NCBI RefSeq assembly: GCF_002940665.1
Contig: NZ_MIGY01000001.1
Span: 1,240,001-1,304,000, forward strand
Reading direction: 5' to 3'
From: Xanthomonas arboricola
Lineage (GTDB): Bacteria > Pseudomonadota > Gammaproteobacteria > Xanthomonadales > Xanthomonadaceae
Length of the DNA stretch: 64,000 nucleotides
Position numbers and translations under genes: made by a program. The notes below the pieces were generated by a model. The model worked only from the letters and a program-made list of their open reading frames with translations, did no database searches and had not been told where the DNA came from. Below, one piece after another: positions 1-10,475 of this stretch; the first letter of the stretch is position 1, and the number at the start of each line of letters is the position of its first letter.

Positions 1-2
1 CG

Positions 3-815
3 GCCTGGCTGAGTTTTGCCGTGGTCGGCGGCGGCCCGACCGGCGTCGAGCTGGCCGGCACGCTGGCCGAAATCGCCCGTCACACGCTCAAGAACGAATT
101 CCGCCATATCGACCCGCAGCAGGCGCGCGTGCGCCTGGTCGAAGCCGGGCCGCGCGTGCTGCCCTCGTTCCCGGACGACCTCACCGCCAAGGCGCGCAAG
201 CAGCTCGAGCGCCTGGGGGTGGAAGTGCACACCGGCACGCCGGTCAGCCATATCGATGCGCTGGGCTATCAGCTCGGCGAGACCTTCGTGCCTGCACGCA
301 CCGTGGTATGGGCCGCCGGCGTGGCCGCATCGCCGCTGGCGCGCACGCTCGGCGTGCCGCTGGACCGCGCCGGCCGCGTACTGGTGGAGCCGGACCTGAG
401 CGTGCCTGGCCATCCGGAGATCTTCGTCGGCGGCGACCTGGCCTCGGTCCAGCAGGACGGCCGCCCGGTGCAGGGTGTGGCACCGGCGGCAAAGCAGATG
501 GGCAAGCACATCGCCAGGACGATCCGCGCCCGCCATCGCGGTCAGCCTGCACCGGCGTTCCGTTATCAGGACTACGGCAACCTGGCCACGATCGGCCGCA
601 TGGCCGCCATCGTGCATGTGGGCAAGCTCAAGCTTTCCGGCATCGTGGCCTGGTGGTTCTGGCTGGCCGCGCATGTGTACTTCCTGATCGGTTTCCGCAA
701 CCGGTTCGTGGTGCTGGTGAACTGGGCGATGGCGTACTGGAGCTACCAGCGCGCCGCGCGCATCATCTTCGGCGGTGCCACCGACGACCCGCCGCCCAGC
801 AGCAAGGACGGATGA
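3..815 (+). CDS. ndh: Type II NADH dehydrogenase (NDH-2), C-terminal part
   Basis: The reading frame is open from the window edge, so the start lies upstream; about 270 codons are visible. NDH-2 is a single-subunit flavoprotein that passes electrons from NADH to quinone at the inner membrane without pumping protons. The visible part starts with the second dinucleotide fold (VVGGGPTGVELAG), which binds NADH. It then has a typical FAD-contacting segment (IFVGGDLAS) and, near the end, a hydrophobic or amphipathic stretch (GIVAWWFWLAAHVYFLIGF) as used by NDH-2 enzymes for membrane attachment. The family is clear; NDH-2 rather than another FAD-dependent pyridine nucleotide oxidoreductase is inferred from that C-terminal membrane segment. 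Confidence 0.8.
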   Translation, partial: AWLSFAVVGGGPTGVELAGTLAEIARHTLKNEFRHIDPQQARVRLVEAGPRVLPSFPDDLTAKARKQLERLGVEVHTGTPVSHIDALGYQLGETFVPARTVVWAAGVAASPLARTLGVPLDRAGRVLVEPDLSVPGHPEIFVGGDLASVQQDGRPVQGVAPAAKQMGKHIARTIRARHRGQPAPAFRYQDYGNLATIGRMAAIVHVGKLKLSGIVAWWFWLAAHVYFLIGFRNRFVVLVNWAMAYWSYQRAARIIFGGATDDPPPSSKDG

Positions 816-867
816 CAGCGCCGCAGGCCGTGCGCGATGCTGTGCGGCCTGATGCGACAGTCTGATC

Positions 868-1482
868 GTGACCACTCTCCTGTTTCTGCTGGATCTGCTC
901 GGCACCTTCGTGTTCGCCCTCAGCGGCGCGACCGTGGCGGTGCGCAATCGCCTGGATCTGTTCGGCGTACTGGTGCTGTCGTGCGCGGCGGCGGTGTCCG
1001 GCGGCATCGTGCGCGATGTGCTGATCGGCGCCACCCCGCCGGCCGCGCTGGTGCATCCGCAGTACCTGCTGGTCGCCTGCCTGGCCGGCGTGGCCGGTTT
1101 CTACTGGCATGCGGCGGTGGAACGGCTGCGTAACCCGGTGCAGTTGTTCGACGCGGCTGGGTTGGCGCTGTTTGCGGTCTATGGCACCAGCAAGGCGCTC
1201 GACTATCAGCTCAGCCCGCTCAGTGCGACCTTGCTCGGCATGCTCAGCGGCATCGGCGGCGGCATCGCGCGCGATCTGCTGGTGGCGCGGACGCCGGTGG
1301 TGCTGCAGGCCGAGCTGTATGCGGTCGCCGCGCTGGCCGGTGGCGGCCTGGTCGCGATCGGGCACATGCTCGACGCGCCGCAGGCCTGGTCGCTGGCAAC
1401 CGGCGCGCTGGTCTGTTTCGGGCTGCGTTTCATGGCCATCCGCTATGGCTGGCATCTGCCGGTGGCGCGCCTGCCGGAATAG
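868..1482 (+). CDS. TRIC-type (UPF0126/YicG) membrane channel protein
   Basis: This 204-residue integral membrane protein has the internal duplication of the UPF0126/TRIC family. Each half has about three hydrophobic helices and one copy of a glycine-rich motif (GGIVRD at 45-50, GGIARD at 131-136). Bacterial TRIC homologues form trimeric cation (K+) channels, and other UPF0126 members have been linked to glycine transport, so the substrate here is unknown. The start is a GTG, chosen because the first helix (LLFLLDLLGTFVFALSG) begins right after it. It lies 52 bp downstream of ndh on the same strand and may be cotranscribed. It is convergent with rpoH across a shared terminator hairpin. Confidence 0.85.
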   Translation: MTTLLFLLDLLGTFVFALSGATVAVRNRLDLFGVLVLSCAAAVSGGIVRDVLIGATPPAALVHPQYLLVACLAGVAGFYWHAAVERLRNPVQLFDAAGLALFAVYGTSKALDYQLSPLSATLLGMLSGIGGGIARDLLVARTPVVLQAELYAVAALAGGGLVAIGHMLDAPQAWSLATGALVCFGLRFMAIRYGWHLPVARLPE

Positions 1483-1565
1483 CGCAGGCGGCCGCCGTAC
1501 GTGGTCGATCATCGACGGGCAACCACCAGGCTTCGGACGCGAAGCATCGGCAGCGCCACACATGC

Positions 1566-1591
1566 AAACGGCCCGGAAAACCGGGCCGTTC
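1566..1591. terminator. Bidirectional intrinsic terminator between the TRIC gene and rpoH
   Basis: A perfect 10-bp stem (AACGGCCCGG / CCGGGCCGTT) with an AAAA loop lies between the convergent 3' ends. The U-tract is short on either strand, so it is a hairpin-type terminator by position more than by tail. Confidence 0.6.
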
Positions 1592-1618
1592 CTGTACCAC
1601 CTGCCGCGCGATCAGGGA

Positions 1619-2494
<876 letters not shown>

Positions 2495-2693
2495 AGGGCA
2501 CCATCTTAGCAGTCGAACTAGTGGACTGCCGGGTACAGAAAGAGTTCCCAGCATTCCATTTATAGGACGTTCGGGCTTTTTGCAGTGCCGTCGTTCTACG
2601 GCAAAGCTCCCGACTTCAGGCGCTTACGCTACCACCGCCGTCCTGCGCAGACCGTGACAAAGACGCCGCGAAATGGACCGACGCCAGGATCGT

Positions 2694-3428
2694 TCAGCCC
2701 CTGGACGAGGTGGTGTCCAGCGCGTTGCGCGGCGGCAGCGACCAGTCGATCGGACCGAGCCCACGGCGCTGCAGGTGCTCGTTGGTCTTGGAGAAGTGCT
2801 GGCAACCCAGAAAGCCGCGATGCGCTGACAACGGCGAGGGATGCGGGGCCTTGAACACGCGATGGCGTGCCTGGTCGATGACCTTGCCCTTGGCCTGCGC
2901 GTAGCTGCCCCAGAGCAGGAACACCAGGCCTTCACGCTCGCGGTTGAGGGTCTCCACGACATGGTCGGTAAAGCCCTCCCAACCCTTGTTCTGGTGCGCG
3001 CCAGCCCGGCCCTGCTCTACCGTCAGCACTGCATTGAGCAGCAGCACGCCCTGACGCGCCCACGGCATCAGATAGCCATGGTCCGGCCGCGCGATGCCCA
3101 GGTCGTCCTGGATCTCCTTGTAGATGTTGAGCAGCGACGGCGGTACCGGCACGCCGGGCAACACCGAAAAGCACAGCCCATGCGCCTGGCCTTCGCCGTG
3201 ATACGGGTCCTGGCCAAGGATCACCACCTTGACCTGTTCGAACGGGGTGGCGTCGAAGGCTGCAAAGATCTGCGGGCCCGGCGGGAACACCCGCGCGCCG
3301 GCCGCCTTGCGCTGGCGCAGGAATGCGGACAGCTCCTGCATTTCCGGGCGCAGCAACCAATCGCCCACCCGCGCCTTCCACGACGGTTCCAATTGGATAC
3401 GTGCTTCCACCTCAGCCACTTCAGTCAT
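2694..3428 (-). CDS. ung: Uracil-DNA glycosylase (family 1)
   Basis: Ung removes uracil from DNA as the first step of base-excision repair. The 244-residue protein has the family 1 catalytic motif GQDPYHG (72-78, catalytic Asp74) and the C-terminal HPSPLS motif (His196). Its ATG overlaps the stop codon of the upstream response regulator in an ATGA arrangement (3425-3428), so the two are probably translationally coupled. Ung therefore appears to be the last gene of an ftsE-ftsX-regulator-ung operon. Confidence 0.96.
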   Translation of the reverse strand: MTEVAEVEARIQLEPSWKARVGDWLLRPEMQELSAFLRQRKAAGARVFPPGPQIFAAFDATPFEQVKVVILGQDPYHGEGQAHGLCFSVLPGVPVPPSLLNIYKEIQDDLGIARPDHGYLMPWARQGVLLLNAVLTVEQGRAGAHQNKGWEGFTDHVVETLNREREGLVFLLWGSYAQAKGKVIDQARHRVFKAPHPSPLSAHRGFLGCQHFSKTNEHLQRRGLGPIDWSLPPRNALDTTSSRG

Positions 3429-4267
3429 AGCGTGACCGCCTGATCCTCGAGCCGTGCCAGGCGCAGCTGGAACAGCACCTTGGTCACCAGCAGACGTTCT
3501 TCGATGGGTTTTTGCACCAGATCGTTGGCGCCGGCGCGCAGCAGTTCGGACTGGTTGCGCGGATTGGTGTCGCCGGTCATCACCAGCACCGGCAGCCGGC
3601 GCTTGCCGTAGGCGAAGTCGATGCGGATGCGCTCGACCACGTCGCGGCCGTTGAGCTCGCCCTTCAGGGTCACATCGGTCAGCACCACGTCGATGCGGCG
3701 CTCGGTGCGGCCCAGCGATTCGGCGGTCAGCAGCGCGAAGGCATCCTCGGCGGTGAGCACATGCACCACCTTCAGGCTCTGCCGCTCGAGCATGCGCTTG
3801 GTCGCCTCGGCCACCACGCGGCTGTCCTCGATGTACAGCACGGTCGCGCCGACCACCGGCTCGGGCTGCACATAGCCGCGGATGAAGGTCGCCAGGGCTT
3901 CGTGACCCAGCGCCTTGTCAAAATAATCGGTGACGTACTCGGTGAAGCGACGCTCCACCAGATGCTGCTGCGCGTCGCCGGAGACCACGATCACCGGCAC
4001 ATAGGCCTGGCCGGCCGCTTCGCGCACGCTGCGCGCCAGCGTCAGACCGTCGCCATCGGGCAACGACAGCGAGGTGGTGACCAGATCCACCGCACCGGCT
4101 TCCAGCGCGTGGCGCGCCTCGGCGATGCTGGAGCAGCCGATCACCTGCACGTTGGGCAGATCGCGCTGCAACACATCGGCGATCAGCTTGCGCACCAGCT
4201 TGGAGCCATCGACCACCATCACGCGCGGCGCGTCACTGATCAGGTGCTTGAGATCTGGTGGGTGCAT
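3425..4267 (-). CDS. Two-receiver response regulator in the ftsEX operon
   Basis: The 280-residue protein consists of two CheY-like receiver domains and no recognisable output domain. The second domain (about 142-272) has the expected acidic pair E147/D148, phospho-acceptor Asp198 (VVLTDVTL), Thr231 and Lys253 (VQKPI). The first (about 14-132) keeps D20 and K118, but at the acceptor position it reads [12 protein letters not shown]: Ser66 stands where Asp is expected. It should therefore not be phosphorylated in the usual way. Its start lies 9 bp after the ftsX stop and its stop overlaps the ung start. The partner kinase is not in the window, and a link to cell division is suggested only by the operon. 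Confidence 0.85.
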   Translation of the reverse strand: MHPPDLKHLISDAPRVMVVDGSKLVRKLIADVLQRDLPNVQVIGCSSIAEARHALEAGAVDLVTTSLSLPDGDGLTLARSVREAAGQAYVPVIVVSGDAQQHLVERRFTEYVTDYFDKALGHEALATFIRGYVQPEPVVGATVLYIEDSRVVAEATKRMLERQSLKVVHVLTAEDAFALLTAESLGRTERRIDVVLTDVTLKGELNGRDVVERIRIDFAYGKRRLPVLVMTGDTNPRNQSELLRAGANDLVQKPIEERLLVTKVLFQLRLARLEDQAVTL

Positions 4268-4275
4268 GGCAGGCC

Positions 4276-5226
4276 TCAGGTCTCGGTGGGACGGGTCTGG
4301 CGAAGGAAATGGCCGGTCACCAGCCAGGCGCCCAGCCAGCCCAGGACCAGCGTGCCGACCAGAACCATCGCAGAATGCAGCAGATCCAGCCCGTGCAGGG
4401 TAAAGGAGCTGCCGTAGCTGTCGGCCAGGATCGCCAACGGCGCGCGCAGCGCCAGCCCGGAAGCGGCGATCAGCGCGAGCGCCACGGCGCCGGCACCGAG
4501 CCCGTACCAGGCCCCCAGATACAGGAACGGACGCCGGATGAAGCCATCGCTGGCGCCCAGCAATTGCAGCACGCCGATTTCCTCGCGCCGCGACTGGATG
4601 TCCAAACGCACCGTATTGCCCACCACCAGCACCGCGCCGACGCCCAGCAGTGCCGACAGCACCTGCACCAGCCGCTCGCCGAAGTGCAGCCAGCCATCCA
4701 GGCGCTTGCGCCACAACGCGTCGTGCTGCACCTGGTCGGCCTGCGGCAAGGCCTGCAGCGCGCCGGCCAGCTGCGCATCGTCGGCCGTCTCGGTGGGCGT
4801 GACGACCAACAGCGTGGGCAGCGGGTTGTCGCCCAGCGCATCGATCGCCTCGTCGAGCTTGGCGCTCTCGCGCAGTTCGGTCAGCCCCTGCGCCGGCGTA
4901 CGCAGCGTGACCTGGGCAACGTCCGGGCGCGCGCGCAGCTCGCCGGCCAGGGCCTGCGCGGCCTCGGCGCCGATCTCGACCTTCAGGAACAGATTGATCT
5001 CGCGCGACTGCTGCACGCTGCCGGCCAGCAACTTGACGTTGTCCAGCGCGATCGACAGCCCCAGCGGCAAGGCCAGCGCCAGCGCCATCACCACGATGGT
5101 CAGCATGGTGGCCCAGGGCTTGCGCATGGCACGGCCCAGGCTGAAGGCGATGCTGTGCAGATGGTGGTCGATCCACACGCCGACCCGCGAGGGGGCGACG
5201 GCGTCGGTATTGGCGGGTTTGCTCAT
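4276..5226 (-). CDS. ftsX: Cell-division ABC transporter permease FtsX
   Basis: FtsX is the membrane partner of FtsE; together they control septal peptidoglycan hydrolases at the divisome. The 316-residue protein has a cytoplasmic N-terminus, a first helix near 40-60 (TMLTIVVMALALALPLGLSI), a periplasmic loop of roughly 110 residues (the hydrolase-activator docking part in other bacteria) and three C-terminal helices of the FtsX/MacB fold. Its ATG overlaps the ftsE stop (5223-5226), the tight coupling normal for this pair. Confidence 0.95.
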   Translation of the reverse strand: MSKPANTDAVAPSRVGVWIDHHLHSIAFSLGRAMRKPWATMLTIVVMALALALPLGLSIALDNVKLLAGSVQQSREINLFLKVEIGAEAAQALAGELRARPDVAQVTLRTPAQGLTELRESAKLDEAIDALGDNPLPTLLVVTPTETADDAQLAGALQALPQADQVQHDALWRKRLDGWLHFGERLVQVLSALLGVGAVLVVGNTVRLDIQSRREEIGVLQLLGASDGFIRRPFLYLGAWYGLGAGAVALALIAASGLALRAPLAILADSYGSSFTLHGLDLLHSAMVLVGTLVLGWLGAWLVTGHFLRQTRPTET

Positions 5227-5909
5227 TCGGCCAGATCCTGCGGCGAGATGTCGTCGACCAGCCGGCCGTGATCCAGGATCAGCACGCGCTTGCGCATCTG
5301 CTTGAGCAGGGCCAGGTCGTGGCTGACCACCAGCACGCTGGTGCCGCGCGCGGGCAGCTCGGCGAACAACTGCATGATTTCCGCGGCCAACGCCGGATCC
5401 AGATTGCCGGTGGGCTCATCGGCCACCAGCAGGCGCGGTTCGCCGACGATGGCGCGGGCGATGCCCACGCGCTGCTGCTCGCCGGCCGACAACTGCGACG
5501 GCAAGGCCCGCTCGCGATGGGCCAGCCCGATCCGCTCCAGTGCCGAGCGCACGCGCTTGCCGATCTCGGCACGCCGGGTGCCGCGCAGGATCAGCGGCAA
5601 CGCCACGTTCTCGGCGATGCTGCGGTCGTTGAGCAGACGATGGTCCTGATAGACCGCACCCACCTGGCGACGGTGCAGCGGAATCTGCCGGCCGCGCACC
5701 TTGAGCAGGTTGCGTTCGCCCAGCAGCACCGCGCCCTGGCTGGGTCGCTCGCTGAGGTGGATCAATTTGAGCAGGGTGCTTTTGCCGGCGCCGGAGTGGC
5801 CGGTCACGAACAGCATCTCGCCATCGGCCACTTCGAAGCTGACATCGGTCAGCGCCTGGTGGCCACCGGCGTAGTGCTTGCTGACGTTGTCGAAACGCAG
5901 AACGGTCAT
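5223..5909 (-). CDS. ftsE: Cell-division ATP-binding protein FtsE
   Basis: FtsE is the ATPase that drives FtsX. All ABC landmarks are visible in the 228 residues: Walker A GHSGAGKS (37-44), Q-loop YQDH, signature LSAGEQQRVGIARAI, Walker B LLVADEPTGNLD and the H-loop SHD. The signature reads LSAGE, not the commoner LSGGE, a conservative change. It is the first gene of the ftsE-ftsX-regulator-ung run. Confidence 0.96.
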   Translation of the reverse strand: MTVLRFDNVSKHYAGGHQALTDVSFEVADGEMLFVTGHSGAGKSTLLKLIHLSERPSQGAVLLGERNLLKVRGRQIPLHRRQVGAVYQDHRLLNDRSIAENVALPLILRGTRRAEIGKRVRSALERIGLAHRERALPSQLSAGEQQRVGIARAIVGEPRLLVADEPTGNLDPALAAEIMQLFAELPARGTSVLVVSHDLALLKQMRKRVLILDHGRLVDDISPQDLAE

Positions 5910-5938
5910 CCGGCGATTATGCCGGAGCGCCAGCGCTT

Positions 5939-5971
5939 GCGTCGCATCGCCGGAGCCCGGCGATGCGACGC
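5939..5971. terminator. Strong hairpin between rhlB and ftsE
   Basis: A perfect 15-bp inverted repeat (arms 5939-5953 and 5957-5971, loop AGC) lies between the rhlB stop and the ftsE start. There is no U-run after it on the minus strand, so it may stabilise the rhlB mRNA 3' end or help Rho-dependent termination instead of acting alone. Confidence 0.5.
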
Positions 5972-5984
5972 AGGCCGCAGGCGA

Positions 5985-7703
5985 TCAGTTGCCGGACACC
6001 AGCGAGCGCAGGCGACGACCGATACGGCTCAGCAGCGACGGGCTGCCGGACGGCTTGGCGGCGCTGCGCACCGGTTTGGCGACCACCTGGGTGGGCTTGC
6101 GCGGTGCCGCAGGTGCGGCAACCGGTGTGGAGGCCACTGCCGGCTCGGCACCCTCGACCGGACGGCCGTTGCGACGACGCCGCCGCTTGCGCGGTGCGCG
6201 CTCGGCATCGGCCACGATGGTGGAAGGCGCCTCGACCGACGCCGCAGCAACCACCGGCGTTTCGCTCGGCGCTGCCGCGGCCGGGGCTTCGCCCTCCACA
6301 CGCGGCTTGCGACGCGGACGCGGCTTGCCATCGGCGCTGCCGCCGTCGCGACGACCGCCGCCACTGCCGCTGCGCGACGCACCGCCCGGGCCGCTGCGAC
6401 CGCCACCGCGGCGCTGCTCTTCGGCAGCACGCTGTTCGCGCGCCTCGCGGAAGATCGTGCCCACGCTGTCGCCCGCATCGTCGTCGGCCTCTTCGCCTTC
6501 CACCGGCACGCGCGCGGTGCGCGGCAGCGGCGTCAGCAGCTCGGAGGTCACCGGTTCGACCGGGATCTTCTGCTCGATATATGCCTCGATGTCCGGCAGG
6601 CTCATCGCATAGCGCTCGCAGGCGAAGCTGATCGCATCGCCCTCTTCGCCCAGCCGCGCGGTACGGCCGATGCGGTGCACGTAGTCTTCCGCATCGAACG
6701 GCAGGTCGTAGTTGTAGACGTATTTGACCCCGTCGATATGCAGACCGCGCGCGGCCACGTCGGTGGCGACCAGGATTTCGAGCTGTCCCTTCTGGAAGCG
6801 GTTGAGCAGCGACTCGCGCTTCTTCTGCGGCACATCGCCCGACAGCACGCCGACCCGGTAGCCATGCCGCTCCAGGGTGCGCGCCACGCGCTCGACGAAT
6901 GCCTTGGTATTGACGAACACCATGGTGCGCGCGCCTTCGCTACGCGACAGCAGGCCCAACAGCAGCGTCTGCTTCTCTTCGTCGGAGGGGAAATAGATGC
7001 GCTGGCGCACCCGCGCGGCGGTGATGCTTTCCGTTTCGACGACCAGCTTTTCCGGCTCGTTCATGTGCTCGTAGGCGAGCTCGAGCACGCGATGGCTGAG
7101 CGTGGCCGAGAACAGCAGGGTCTGCCGGGTCCCGCGCTCGGGCATGCGCCGCAGCAGGAAGCGGATGTCCTTGATGAAGCCCAGGTCGAACATGCGGTCG
7201 GCTTCGTCCAGTACGCAGATCTCGCAGGCGTGTAGCGAGACCACCTTGTGCTGCTTGACGTAGTCGATCAGCCGGCCCGGGGTGGCGATGATCACGTCCA
7301 CGCCCTGCTGCAGCAACTCGCGCTGCTTGTCGTAGTCCACTCCGCCGTAGACCAGCGCAAAGCGCAGGCCAAGGTCGGCGCCGAACTTGACCGCATCCTT
7401 GTGGATCTGGATCGCCAGTTCGCGGGTCGGTGCCAGGATCAGCGCGCGCGGGTCTTCCGGCTTGCGGTCTGCCAGCGCCGGGCGGATCAGCAGGCGGTTC
7501 ATCACCGCCACCAGGAACGCCAGGGTCTTGCCGGTGCCGGTCTGGGCCTGGCCGGCGACGTCGCCGCCCGGCAGCGCGACCGGCAGGGTCAGCGCCTGGA
7601 TCGGGGTACAGCGGGTAAACCCGGCGCTCTCCAGCCCGGCGATCAGCGCCGGATGCAGGTCGAACGTGGAAAAAGTCAAATCGGTCAGCGGTTTGTCGCT
7701 CAT
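5985..7703 (-). CDS. rhlB: DEAD-box RNA helicase RhlB
   Basis: RhlB unwinds RNA for the degradosome. The 572-residue protein has the Q-motif (FTRCTPIQ, 29-36), Walker A AQTGTGKT (53-60), the PTREL and TPGR motifs, DEAD box [13 protein letters not shown] (FSATL) and helicase C-domain motifs (HRIGRTAR). From about residue 430 it carries a low-complexity Arg/Gly- and Pro/Ala-rich tail, longer than in E. coli RhlB (421 aa), probably an RNA- or RNase E-binding extension. The ATG at 7703 (MSDKPL) is chosen over an upstream in-frame start because homology begins there. It is divergent from trxA, and rho follows trxA, as around E. coli rhlB. Confidence 0.93.
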   Translation of the reverse strand: MSDKPLTDLTFSTFDLHPALIAGLESAGFTRCTPIQALTLPVALPGGDVAGQAQTGTGKTLAFLVAVMNRLLIRPALADRKPEDPRALILAPTRELAIQIHKDAVKFGADLGLRFALVYGGVDYDKQRELLQQGVDVIIATPGRLIDYVKQHKVVSLHACEICVLDEADRMFDLGFIKDIRFLLRRMPERGTRQTLLFSATLSHRVLELAYEHMNEPEKLVVETESITAARVRQRIYFPSDEEKQTLLLGLLSRSEGARTMVFVNTKAFVERVARTLERHGYRVGVLSGDVPQKKRESLLNRFQKGQLEILVATDVAARGLHIDGVKYVYNYDLPFDAEDYVHRIGRTARLGEEGDAISFACERYAMSLPDIEAYIEQKIPVEPVTSELLTPLPRTARVPVEGEEADDDAGDSVGTIFREAREQRAAEEQRRGGGRSGPGGASRSGSGGGRRDGGSADGKPRPRRKPRVEGEAPAAAAPSETPVVAAASVEAPSTIVADAERAPRKRRRRRNGRPVEGAEPAVASTPVAAPAAPRKPTQVVAKPVRSAAKPSGSPSLLSRIGRRLRSLVSGN

Positions 7704-7813
7704 TATTCCGTCTTCGTGAGGCGCCCTGGGCAGCCCGGGCGCGGCTTGCATCGATGCCGACAGCGTCGCAAACTGCGGCTGTTGTGGCGGACAGCGCGGC
7801 TTCAGGACTGATA

Positions 7814-7842
7814 CTTGATTCAGTCGCGCAATGCCCCAGTTT
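7814..7842 (+). promoter_or_regulatory. Candidate sigma-32 promoter of trxA
   Basis: CTTGATT, 13 bp, then CCCCAGTTT lies about 60 bp upstream of the trxA start. This is close to the sigma-32 consensus CTTGAAA-N11-16-CCCCATNT in both elements and in spacing. A sigma-70 reading of the same stretch (TTGATT / TTTAAC, 19-bp spacer) is poorer. Confidence 0.5.
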
Positions 7843-7854
7843 AACGCAATGTAG

Positions 7855-7882
7855 CGGCCTGCCCGTTCGGGCGGGCCGTTTT
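7855..7882 (+). promoter_or_regulatory. Stem-loop followed by TTTT in the trxA 5' leader
   Basis: CGGCCTGCCCG, loop TTC, then GGGCGGGCCG and TTTT forms a terminator-like hairpin ending about 20 bp before the trxA start codon and just before its Shine-Dalgarno AGGAG. It could terminate upstream transcripts, attenuate trxA, or only stabilise the 5' end. Confidence 0.45.
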
Positions 7883-7901
7883 GGTTTCCAGGAGACCCAA
7901 C

Positions 7902-8243
7902 GTGAGCGACAAGGTTCAACATGTCGGCGATGCCGACTTCGATACAGCTGTACTGCAATCCGGCGAACCGGTGCTGGTGGATTTCTGGGCCGAGTGGTGC
8001 GGACCCTGCAAGATGATCGCCCCGGTGCTGGACGATCTGGCCGATACATACCAGGGCAGACTGAAGGTTGCCAAGGTCAATGTGGACCAGAACCGCGCCC
8101 TGGCCATCAAGTACCACGTGCGTTCGATCCCGATGCTGTTGCTGTTCAAGGACGGCCAGGTGCAGGCCACCCAGATCGGTGCGGTTGGCAAGGGCCAGCT
8201 GACCCAGATGATCGACAAGACCCTGGGCGGCGCGGCCGCCTGA
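7902..8243 (+). CDS. trxA: Thioredoxin
   Basis: Thioredoxin is the cytoplasmic disulfide reductase serving ribonucleotide reductase, methionine sulfoxide reductase and many others. The 113-residue protein has the WCGPC active site (Cys33, Cys36) and the conserved cis-proline segment SIPML. GTG at 7902 is chosen because AGGAG (7890 region) sits at proper spacing and the N-terminus then matches the family; in-frame codons upstream would add only seven residues. It lies between rhlB and rho, an arrangement shared with E. coli. Confidence 0.95.
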   Translation: MSDKVQHVGDADFDTAVLQSGEPVLVDFWAEWCGPCKMIAPVLDDLADTYQGRLKVAKVNVDQNRALAIKYHVRSIPMLLLFKDGQVQATQIGAVGKGQLTQMIDKTLGGAAA

Positions 8244-8460
8244 GCGGGTGGGCGTCCAGCGATGGGCGCCCGGTGATGCGCCAGCAGTTAAATCCTGCTG
8301 CGGCAGGCGCTTGCGCGGTTGCGCGCAGCGGTGATAGTGTCAGTTGATCCGGAGCACGTTCGTGCGCCGACGTACCCCTCTAGAAACCTCTTCTAGACTC
8401 CCATCACCTAAAGTTCGCCCCCCAGCCGGGCGCTCGCACTCTTAGCGAGGAATCACGCAC
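8244..8460 (+). promoter_or_regulatory. Leader and probable promoter of rho
   Basis: This 217-bp gap separates trxA from rho. A weak sigma-70-like promoter can be read at TTGCGC (8311) and GATAGT (8333) with a 16-bp spacer, which would leave a leader of about 115 nt. E. coli rho has an autoregulated leader, so a similar role is possible, but no conserved leader peptide was recognised. Confidence 0.3.
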
Positions 8461-10356
8461 TTGTCCGATCATCCTTCCTCCGATACCGGGAGCAGCGTCG
8501 ACGCTCCTGTCGAGAAGCGCGTGCGCAAGCCGCGCGTGAGCAAGACCGCCGCTGCCACCGACGACGGTGGCGCGCAGCAGCCCAACCTGCCCTTGCCCGC
8601 CAGCCCCGCATCCGACGCTCCACGTGCCCCGCAGGCACCGTCGCACGCTGCCGACTCGGCACCGGCGCAGACGTCCGGCGATGGCGCCTCTTATGCCGGT
8701 AACACCCCCAGCGCCAACCAGGGCAACCCGGGCGGCGACACCCATGGCGACTCCCGCGAGGGTGGCCAGACACAGCAGCAGCGCTTCAATCAGGCGCAGC
8801 AGCAGCAGAACCAGAATCAGGCGCAGCACCGGGCTCAGGGCCAGAACCAGGGTCAGGCACAGGCGCAAGGTCAGGGCCAGGGCCAGGATCAAGCCCAGAA
8901 TGGCGGCCAGAACCAGCAAGGTCAGGGCCAGGGGCAGAATCAGCAGGGCAACCGCCGTGACCGCTTCCGCAACCGCCGCGACCGTGGACGCGACCGCTTC
9001 GGCAACGAGGGCGGCGGCGGCATGCCATCGTCCGATGGCAGCAACGAGCCGTTCATCGCGCGTCCGCACCCGGCCGTGCCGGAAGGTTTCCCGGTCTATT
9101 CGCTGAGCGATCTCAAGCGGATGCCGGCGCAGAAGCTGCTGGACATCGCCGACCAGCTCAACATCCAGGAAGGCGTGGCGCGCGCGCGCAAGCAGGACGT
9201 GATCTTCGCCCTGCTCAAGGTGCTGACCCGCCACGGCGAAGGCGTTGCCGCCGACGGTGTGCTGGAAATCCTGCCTGACGGCTTCGGCTTCCTGCGTGCC
9301 GCAGAAGCCAGCTACCTGGCCGGCCCGGACGATACCTATATCTCGCCCAGCCAGATCCGTCGCTTCAACCTGCGCACCGGCGATCACCTGTCCGGCCGCA
9401 TCCGCTTCCCCAAGGACGGCGAACGCTATTTCGCGCTGTCGATCGTCGACACCATCAATGGCGAGCCGCTGGAAGCCAGCAAGAACAAGGTGCTGTTCGA
9501 GAACTTGACCCCGCTGTTCCCGCGCCGGCGCTTCCGGCTGGAGCGTGGCGATGGATCGACCGAGGACATCACCGGCCGCATCCTGGATCTGATGGCGCCG
9601 CAGGGCAAGGGTCAGCGCGCGCTGATCGTCTCCCCGCCCAAGGCCGGTAAGACCATGATGATGCAGCAGGTGGCCACGGCCATCACCAGCAATCATCCCG
9701 AAGTGCACATGATCGTGCTGCTGATCGACGAGCGCCCGGAAGAAGTGACCGAAATGCAGCGCACCGTGCGCGGCGAGGTCATCTCCTCCACCTTCGACGA
9801 ACCGGCCGCCCGCCACGTGCAGGTTGCCGAGATGGTGATCGAGCGGGCCAAGCGCCTGGTCGAGCACAAGAAGGATGTGGTGATCCTGCTCGACTCGATC
9901 ACCCGTCTGGCACGCGCCTACAACAACGTGGTGCCCAGCTCGGGCAAGGTGCTCACCGGTGGTGTGGACGCCAATGCGCTGCACCGTCCGAAGCGTTTCT
10001 TCGGTGCGGCCCGTAACGTCGAAGAAGGCGGCTCACTGACCATCATCGCCACGGCGCTGGTGGAAACCGGCAGCAAGATGGACGAGGTGATCTACGAAGA
10101 GTTCAAGGGCACCGGCAACAGCGAAGTGCATCTGAACCGTCGCATCACCGAAAAGCGCGTGTATCCGGCGATCGACATCAACCGCTCGGGCACGCGTCGC
10201 GAGGATCTGCTGATCGAGCCGGAGCTGCTGCAGAAGATCTGGATCCTGCGCAAGCTGCTGCACCCGATGGACGAAATCGCAGCGATGGAATTCCTGCTGG
10301 ACAAGATGAAGACCACCAAGTCCAACGACGAGTTCTTCAGTTCGATGAAGCGCTGA
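8461..10356 (+). CDS. rho: Transcription termination factor Rho with long Gln-rich N-terminal extension
   Basis: Rho is the hexameric RNA-dependent ATPase that ends transcription. The 631-residue protein is far longer than E. coli Rho (419 aa) because about 215 residues precede the Rho_N domain ([16 protein letters not shown], 216-231). The extension has a Pro/Ala/Ser-rich part (41-100), a Gln-rich part (101-163, 31 Gln by hand count) and an Arg/Asp-rich part (165-180). The primary RNA-binding cold-shock fold follows (GFGFLR), then the ATPase core with Walker A SPPKAGKT (391-398) and Walker [17 protein letters not shown]. The start is TTG at 8461, with AGCGAGG about 10 bp upstream. An intrinsic terminator follows. 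Confidence 0.95.
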   Translation: MSDHPSSDTGSSVDAPVEKRVRKPRVSKTAAATDDGGAQQPNLPLPASPASDAPRAPQAPSHAADSAPAQTSGDGASYAGNTPSANQGNPGGDTHGDSREGGQTQQQRFNQAQQQQNQNQAQHRAQGQNQGQAQAQGQGQGQDQAQNGGQNQQGQGQGQNQQGNRRDRFRNRRDRGRDRFGNEGGGGMPSSDGSNEPFIARPHPAVPEGFPVYSLSDLKRMPAQKLLDIADQLNIQEGVARARKQDVIFALLKVLTRHGEGVAADGVLEILPDGFGFLRAAEASYLAGPDDTYISPSQIRRFNLRTGDHLSGRIRFPKDGERYFALSIVDTINGEPLEASKNKVLFENLTPLFPRRRFRLERGDGSTEDITGRILDLMAPQGKGQRALIVSPPKAGKTMMMQQVATAITSNHPEVHMIVLLIDERPEEVTEMQRTVRGEVISSTFDEPAARHVQVAEMVIERAKRLVEHKKDVVILLDSITRLARAYNNVVPSSGKVLTGGVDANALHRPKRFFGAARNVEEGGSLTIIATALVETGSKMDEVIYEEFKGTGNSEVHLNRRITEKRVYPAIDINRSGTRREDLLIEPELLQKIWILRKLLHPMDEIAAMEFLLDKMKTTKSNDEFFSSMKR

Positions 10357-10377
10357 TTCGGTCGGCATTCTCGATAT

Positions 10378-10408
10378 GAAAAAGCCCCGCATCGCGGGGC
10401 TTTTTTTG
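10378..10408 (+). terminator. Intrinsic terminator of rho
   Basis: AAAAAGCCCCGC, loop, GCGGGGC and seven Ts form a classical Rho-independent terminator about 25 bp after the rho stop. The A-run on the other side makes it usable in both directions, so it may also end aceK transcripts. Confidence 0.9.
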
Positions 10409-10475
10409 TGGGCGCGGTATTCGTGCAGACGGGCACCTGGTTATCGTCTGCGCCACGCCTGCCGTCGTTCGGCGG

